Source: Burhinus oedicnemus | Taxonomy: Eukaryota > Chordata > Aves > Charadriiformes > Burhinidae | Length of the DNA: 64,000 nt | NCBI GenBank assembly: GCA_008921705.1 | Contig: VFFE01009152.1 | Span: 1,395,193 to 1,459,192 of the forward strand | Direction of reading: 5' to 3' | Part shown: in pieces, positions 58,081 through 64,000 of the stretch | Position numbering within the stretch: position 1 is the first letter of the stretch | Layout of the letters: every line of letters begins with the position of its first letter | Notes under the pieces: generated by a model | What the model saw: only the letters and a program-made list of their open reading frames with translations | Told to the model about the DNA's origin: nothing | Databases searched by the model: none | Made by a program: the position numbers and the translations under genes

Positions 58081-61000
58081 GACATGCGGTCAAATGTTTC
58101 GAATATACTTAAAGCAGTGATTCCCATCTGTCACTCAGGCTGTGACCAAGGCCGCAATCCAGCTTCTTTGCAGTTAGTCTAACAATTTATTTATTCCAGC
58201 TTTTGATATAACTCAGGCTGTCCTGTTTCTTAGAGAAACCACATCAAGAGAAGGGTTGGACAAAGGCCTGAAGTATCTGTAATTGCAGTCTTACAAACTA
58301 GTTCTAACCTTGGTCAGAATGGAAGCAACGCAAGCATCTGGGTATTCAACCATGAATTTGAGAACAGAATGTCTATTGAAAGCAGGCAAATATTCTTCTG
58401 AGCTGCTATCAGATATAACAATAACTGTGCTACAGAAGACTCTTCCCGAAAACTCACATCTTTGCATCCTGTATCATAGAGATTCTTGTAATTAGTGCAT
58501 TTTTTTCATGATTCTTTTAAATAAACAGCTACTGAAATCTGAACACAGGCTGTCATTACCATGGAATAACTGCTCAATTAAAAATGTAGATTAAATTAAG
58601 TACTTGTCTTTAAACACTAGTAAACAAAACAAGCATAAATATGTCATTTGCTAATTTGTATGTAGAAAAATGAAGATTTTAGCAATACACAAGGCTTTTA
58701 ATTTTTTGAACATATTGAAAATTAACACTGTGATATTTGGAAACTCTGAAATACATTTATGGTATTTCAAGCATTCCAATAACTCATAATAACACAGAAG
58801 CTTATAAACAAAAACATTTAAATTCAAGCTAAGCCCTACACTTCTACACTTCATTAAAATATAGATAAAATCCCTTTTCTTTTTTTTAGTGATAGTCCTA
58901 TTGAGTGGTAGTCCTATTTAGATAAACACATTAAAAAACAATGCTGATCATCAGCTTTTTAATCAGTGCATTCTTGCATATTCTGAAATACACTGTATTT
59001 TAAAATAGTCTATATGAGAATAGGATTGGACATCTTATTTTTATCAGTGGTACGCACTACTGCAGTTTTAGAGTTCTGGATGAGAAATCAGAATCGAAGC
59101 AATTGCTTCTGTTCTAATAGAAAGTGAAGTCTTTTCACTACCCGTGGGAAAGGCTACAAACTGCCTAGGAAAAGTTTCTGCAAAGGCATGAATATTGTCC
59201 CTCTCATACACAGTAGTGCTGAAAAATTGAGAGAAAAGCCATAGAAGTCCTTAAAATGTCAAAAAGCACATCTTCTCATGAAAGACTACAAAAGATCAAT
59301 CTCTCATCAGAAAGAAAGAAGCGGTGTGTTCTGATTAATGTTGAGAATTAGGGAGACAAGAACCAAAGCCTAAAGCTTCAAACTAGATAATATTAGACAA
59401 ACAGGCATAACATTTTAACAGGAAGAATAATTAATGGTTGGAGCAACTTCAAAAAAGTAGGGTGGGTTCTCCATCCTTGACATACGTAGTTTAAGCCCAG
59501 ACATTGTTCTGAAGATATACTCAAGTTTGCACAGCAATTAGTTAAAGACTCATAGCCTACAGAATGGAGACAGTCAGTCAAGATAACAAAGGTACTATCT
59601 GGCTTCACAATCAACAAATGTGTAAACTCTCGTGCCTTTTATTAGATGCTGGGAGTATTCAACATCTTACCAGAAGTTCAGTTCTAATTGGTTTGTCAGC
59701 AAAGTACGTGTTCACAGTTCTCAATACACAACCTTGGACCAGCAAGGTGAAAACATGGGCTCAACAGAGTAAGCAGCAAATCTGCCACAGAATTTAAGAA
59801 AATCAGAATTTATACGGGCTAGTAACATTTCTCAACACTGAAAAAAATGCAATCACATTTGACTGTTTCCCCTAAGATACAGCCCCCTAGCCTCCAAAAA
59901 GAGTTCATGTTGTAATTATTATTAATACACACTTCATTAAGATATCTCACTAAAATTGCAAGATAGTTGTTCTCCAAAGCCTGCCAGACACCGGTCTAAC
60001 ATTGTTTCTGTTGACAGCACTGAAAGTCCAGTTACACTTATTAAAATTTTATGTACCTCATAAACCATATTCATTTTTAATACCTGGATCAGAAATTGGA
60101 AACTATGTTCAAGAAAACCCACACAAGTAACATGAAAGAATACATAAATAAAAATAAATACACAAAGTTAAATGAGAATTTGAACTATTTCCAAGCTTCC
60201 AAATGTTTTTCAGGAGTACTAACAAAATTGTGTCTCAGATGGACTGTTCCTAGTACTTTCTCTCTGTTGCTAGGTTTCTTTCTCAATGTGCTTTTTACAT
60301 TAAGACTTTTTCATTCAGACACATTGACATATTCCTTCAACTGTCTTACAGTGTATCTACCATTTTTTAAGCATATCTCAGATACTCCCATCTTCTTTTA
60401 CAGATAACTTAAGAGAAAAAGGAACATTGATGTTTCTGACTGGTTCTGTCATGATACGAATTTATTCCATTTAATATTAATTGTTTCTTTTAGGCACCTC
60501 CTTTCTAAGGCATTCAGAGGCTTATCTGTAGTGGATTTCCATATTTCATTTTCATAAATTGAGGCAGAAAAATAATTTAATTGAAGACCTGTATGAGTTA
60601 TAGATTTTTCAATTATTAACTCCCGGGTTTTACTTAAAAAAACCAAACAGTTTTCATGTCAACTTACCACCTGCTTTTCTTCTGGGCATCCCTACTTACT
60701 AACATGTTACTACTAACTGTATGACTTGATTCTCTTTGTGTCGTTTTGTCATCTTTGTGATAGGATGTCTTGTGGGTTTTTACTGAAGAAATACTCATCA
60801 TTTGTCCTATCTTTAGTGGAATGAGGAGAATTTGTGCTCTTTGTTTGTGTGGTGGCTGAACTGCCATTCAGAAGAGCTGAGTTTTGCTAATGATGTGCAA
60901 TTTGTTTTTTCTTCTTCACCTCTTTTTTTCTTTCTCTCATGCAAACTCAATCACAGTCCTAAAGAAGTAACGGAATGCATTAATATTTGACAATTACATC

Positions 61001-63689
61001 TATGTCAAACCATTCATTTAAGGCTACACTTGTTTGAACTGTGAATGTTGAATCCTGAAGAAAACATTCCTCGTGAAAAAAGACATCCAGTTTTTCCAAG
61101 GAGTCCAGCATAAAAAAAGTTTAATTTTTTAAATGGCAAGAGAAACTCCTTTTTTATGCTCACACACCTCAAATCATTTGAAAGGATTCTCTTCCAATTT
61201 TCCCATTAAAAATAATCACTTTTGATGAAGAACAAGCAGAAAAATGCCAGGTGAAAAAGTAACTTTTGGAAGGTCATAAATCACTGGAAAAGCTTTGAAC
61301 AAAATTATTGTCTGACCCATAGTGATAGCACTCCAAGAACAATGCTGTACTAAAATAAACTTCACTGCCAAACTGTGAGACAAACTTCTTGTTACACTAA
61401 CTGCTGAAATCATTCTTTGTGCAACACCAGCAGACATAACATTTTGCTTTCAGTGCCCACCCACAGCTACTCAGAAGAGAAAGCACATGTACTACACTTG
61501 TACAATTAGCCAGTCAAATAGATTAGGAGAAACCATTCAGCTCTGCCAGCTAAGCAAAATGGCATTATAAATTCACCTAATAAGGGTATAAATATAACTT
61601 TCCATTCTCTGCATTTGCAGTGAATCTTCCTGAGTTCTCTAACACAGGACAGAATCAAAAGTCAAAAGCAGTAAAATTACATTGCAGATTTCTTGCCCTT
61701 TAAAGGGCAGAGGATAGTATTTGGCATTAAACAGACTACATGCAAGGATGGTGATTCAAAGAGGAAATCAAGTCAGCGTGGGAATTCACACTTGAAATTC
61801 ACTATATTTTCTCACCATTTATGGAAGGACCTAATGCCATTAATGCAGTGAAGTATTTCAAGAAATGCTAATTCTGGAAAAGGGACAGATTTTGGTGTCA
61901 CATATAGGCACAAGCCTCTAGAAGTTATTTTGTAATGCCCAAGATAGGAAATTCTTTAAAGAAATTATGAACTCATGAGGAGAAACTCAACAGTAATGAC
62001 AAGTCTACCACAAATAGCTGTGGAGAAGCCACTCCAAGATCTTGCTCTTTTAGTCTCCCAAAAAGAATGAGGAATTTTCCTTTCAGTTACTGAGATGATA
62101 AGAAAATATTTTCCATCTTTCTTTTTCCTTATTCCACTACAAACACAAGTCCATCTTGTTCAGAATGAAATAAACAAAAGAGCACATTTCCACAGACTAC
62201 TATGTGGACTTAGGTCTCACAGTCTGACAGAGAATTGAAGAACTCATGTCATCTACTGACAGCTGGTGCTGCTAGGTTCTGGGTCCTGCTGCCTACCTAC
62301 TAAGGGCTGTACCTTACTGTATGAACACCATAAGCTCTCTTAAGATTAGTTGTCACAGTGAATATAGATGATAGAGCTGTGTTAAATGCCATTGTAGGGA
62401 GTCCAATTCTATAGATCCATAAGGAATTTACAGCACGTTTATTTACCTTGCTTCATGGCTGTTTTACTTACTGTGGTGGCTAATTCCTGTTACCAAGACT
62501 AATTATTTTAAAGCTAGTTTAATTTACACTGCTGTTCTTTTCATTGACTCCAGTACAAACATACCTACACTTAAAATACCTCAACAGACTTAGATCCTTT
62601 ACTGGCTGCTGCAGTCTTCCAACTATGGGAAAATATAGCTGGAACAGAGAGCAGAAAGTCTATACTGTGTAATAAATTCAGGTTTACGCTATTGGCTCAG
62701 AGAACGTATTACTATGCTAGTAGGTCTAAGGGCAAGTTTCTCCAGGATGTGCTTGATAACACAGCTATTTAGGACAATCTCCAGAAGTAAATTCAACAAA
62801 ATCAGCAAATTCAGTATACAAATAAGACAGTCATTATGCTTCATCTGTTGTCCCTCCAATGCCAAATAAAGAGAAGAAAAGAAACTAGAGTTGGGCTCAT
62901 ATACCAGGGAATGCTGCAAGATTTGTCCATAGAACAATTGCAGGGTTACAAAATTATTTTTTCCTGCTGAATATTTTCAAGGGATCAAAACTGTGGGTTT
63001 TTTTAAAGCAGTAAGTTATTATGTAGCAAAACTGGGAAGAAATCCCCATGACACTTCGCTGTTTAAGGTCCACGTTCCCAGCTGCCAGTTACTCTCCCTC
63101 ACTTTTTCCTAACCAGATCTGAGTTTTGCAGTTACTGAAACTGACCTTGAGCAGTTCCTTTCTTGCCTGAAAAAGCCCCTTCTCCCTGGAATGTGTCTTG
63201 GGTTTTTCTGGTTAGTTTTTTTAAGGACTATATCCAACCTGTCTTATTCAGATATGTCCTTTGACTTCACATTTGAAAGATGGGAATGTCTCCATGAACA
63301 GAGGTTGACAGGATCAAATCCCTGATATGTAAATTCTTCAAGCTTTTGAAGCCAGTAACACTAACTCTATGAATAAGTGTTCAATGATGTCAATAGAAAA
63401 TTCATGATCTGACCCGCTATCTGCTAAATATCTCACAGGCAAAGAAAAAGAGAAGTTTCTGGATGCAGGGTTTGAAATCAAAGGTCTACAGTGTGACTAG
63501 GTATAGTACAATTGTGATGCAAAAGAGTGGAAAAGGGTCAGAAATTGAGAAGCAGAGCAGAAACTGCACATCCACTGTTCTGCTATCCATTAAAAAAAGC
63601 TGCATCTAAATATTGGTCAAGCCCCAAATAAACAAACTGATAAAATAGGAGGCAAAAGACCAGACAGGGCTGAGCATCGGTGTTCTTAG
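58081..63689. other. Non-coding DNA, no feature recognised
   Basis: More than 5 kb of AT-rich DNA. Frames of up to about 100 codons (for example 60096-60407) have no motif, splice pattern or repeat identity that I can support. Confidence 0.55.
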
Positions 63690-64000
63690 TTCTGCCTAGT
63701 CCCCTGTTAGAAGGGAAGTAATGGGTCTTGGGGCAAACCAGTGAATACACCAAAGGGCAAGTTCTTGAGGAATAAAGTCCCAAAGGACCTACACAGACTG
63801 GAGGAATGTGCCAAGACATAATGCATAAATCATTAATTTCAGCCAGGACAAATGCAAATTCCTCCACTTTGAAAGGAAGAACCCCTTGCAACCATAGAGA
63901 CAGGGTTCTGACTGGCTAGGCAGTAGCTCTGCAGAAAAGACAGCAAAGATGGTCAACAGTATCCTGAGCTGTATCAACAGGAGCACACCCAGTAAATCAA
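63690..64000 (+). mobile_element. CR1 LINE fragment, ORF2 thumb region, cut by the window end
   Basis: On the plus strand the words AGTCCCAAAGGACCTACACA and GACTGGAGGAATGTGCCAAG match the region just after the FADD block. The codons then give FSQDKCKFLHFERKNPL and KTAKMVNSILSCINRSTPSK, the CR1 thumb blocks. It should continue beyond base 64000. The left limit is approximate. Confidence 0.85.

Noticed and set aside
57813..58082. Gln/Lys-rich 89-codon frame
   Set aside because: Formed by the CAA/CAAA microsatellite running into a CR1 3' end.
1..64000. CRISPR arrays, operons, phage or defence systems, rRNA or tRNA genes
   Set aside because: No spaced direct repeats, prokaryotic gene packing, ribosome binding sites or RNA-gene sequences are visible. 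The CR1 and LTR content marks a bird nuclear genome.

Overview
This window is vertebrate nuclear DNA and almost certainly from a bird. It is AT-rich, with long stretches that carry no open frame. It is littered with CR1 LINE copies whose 3' ends carry the bird-typical ATTCTATGATTCTATGAT-like octamer tails. It also holds endogenous retrovirus LTRs that begin TGTCCTGGTTT or TGTGCTGGTTTTGG, an LTR style I associate with avian genomes. I see no prokaryotic gene organisation, CRISPR array, rRNA or tRNA gene. No protein-coding gene can be identified by name.

Layout. The left edge (1-715) is the 5' end of an endogenous retrovirus on the minus strand: LTR, six-base spacer, tRNA-Lys-type primer binding site and leader, running off the window. 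A G/A-rich, partly duplicated segment of unknown type follows (about 963-1562). Between 4.8 and 8.2 kb, low-repeat DNA holds three exon-like pieces on the minus strand with good splice signals. At 10.1-15.4 kb lies a near-complete old CR1, with degenerate ORF1 and ORF2, interrupted by a younger truncated CR1 and by a 754-bp solo LTR. An unexplained 141-codon open frame sits at 15.7-16.1 kb on the minus strand. From 16 to 31 kb the DNA is mostly unique, with a few old CR1 fragments and two more weak exon candidates.

At 31.7-32.8 kb a CR1 3' end is split by a second solo LTR of the same family, with a perfect 5-bp target duplication. A different LTR, minus strand, is at 38.8-39.3 kb. Two minus-strand CR1 copies lie at 46.7-48.9 kb, and an old CR1 endonuclease fragment at 51.4-51.6 kb. 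A long CR1 copy with nearly all of ORF2 is at 54.2-57.3 kb, followed by two further CR1 3' ends in the same orientation. The window ends inside another CR1 (from about 63.7 kb).

How the parts relate. Nearly all recognisable coding sequence is dead retroelement sequence. Insertion order can be read from the nesting: old CR1 first, then the truncated CR1 and the LTR. The host may contribute a spliced minus-strand gene at 4.8-8.2 kb. That rests only on splice motifs and phase, so it is a hypothesis. Boundaries of old repeats are approximate because no consensus library could be searched. I found no convincing undescribed biological system. The best leads are the minus-strand exon candidates, the 141-codon frame and the proviral edge.
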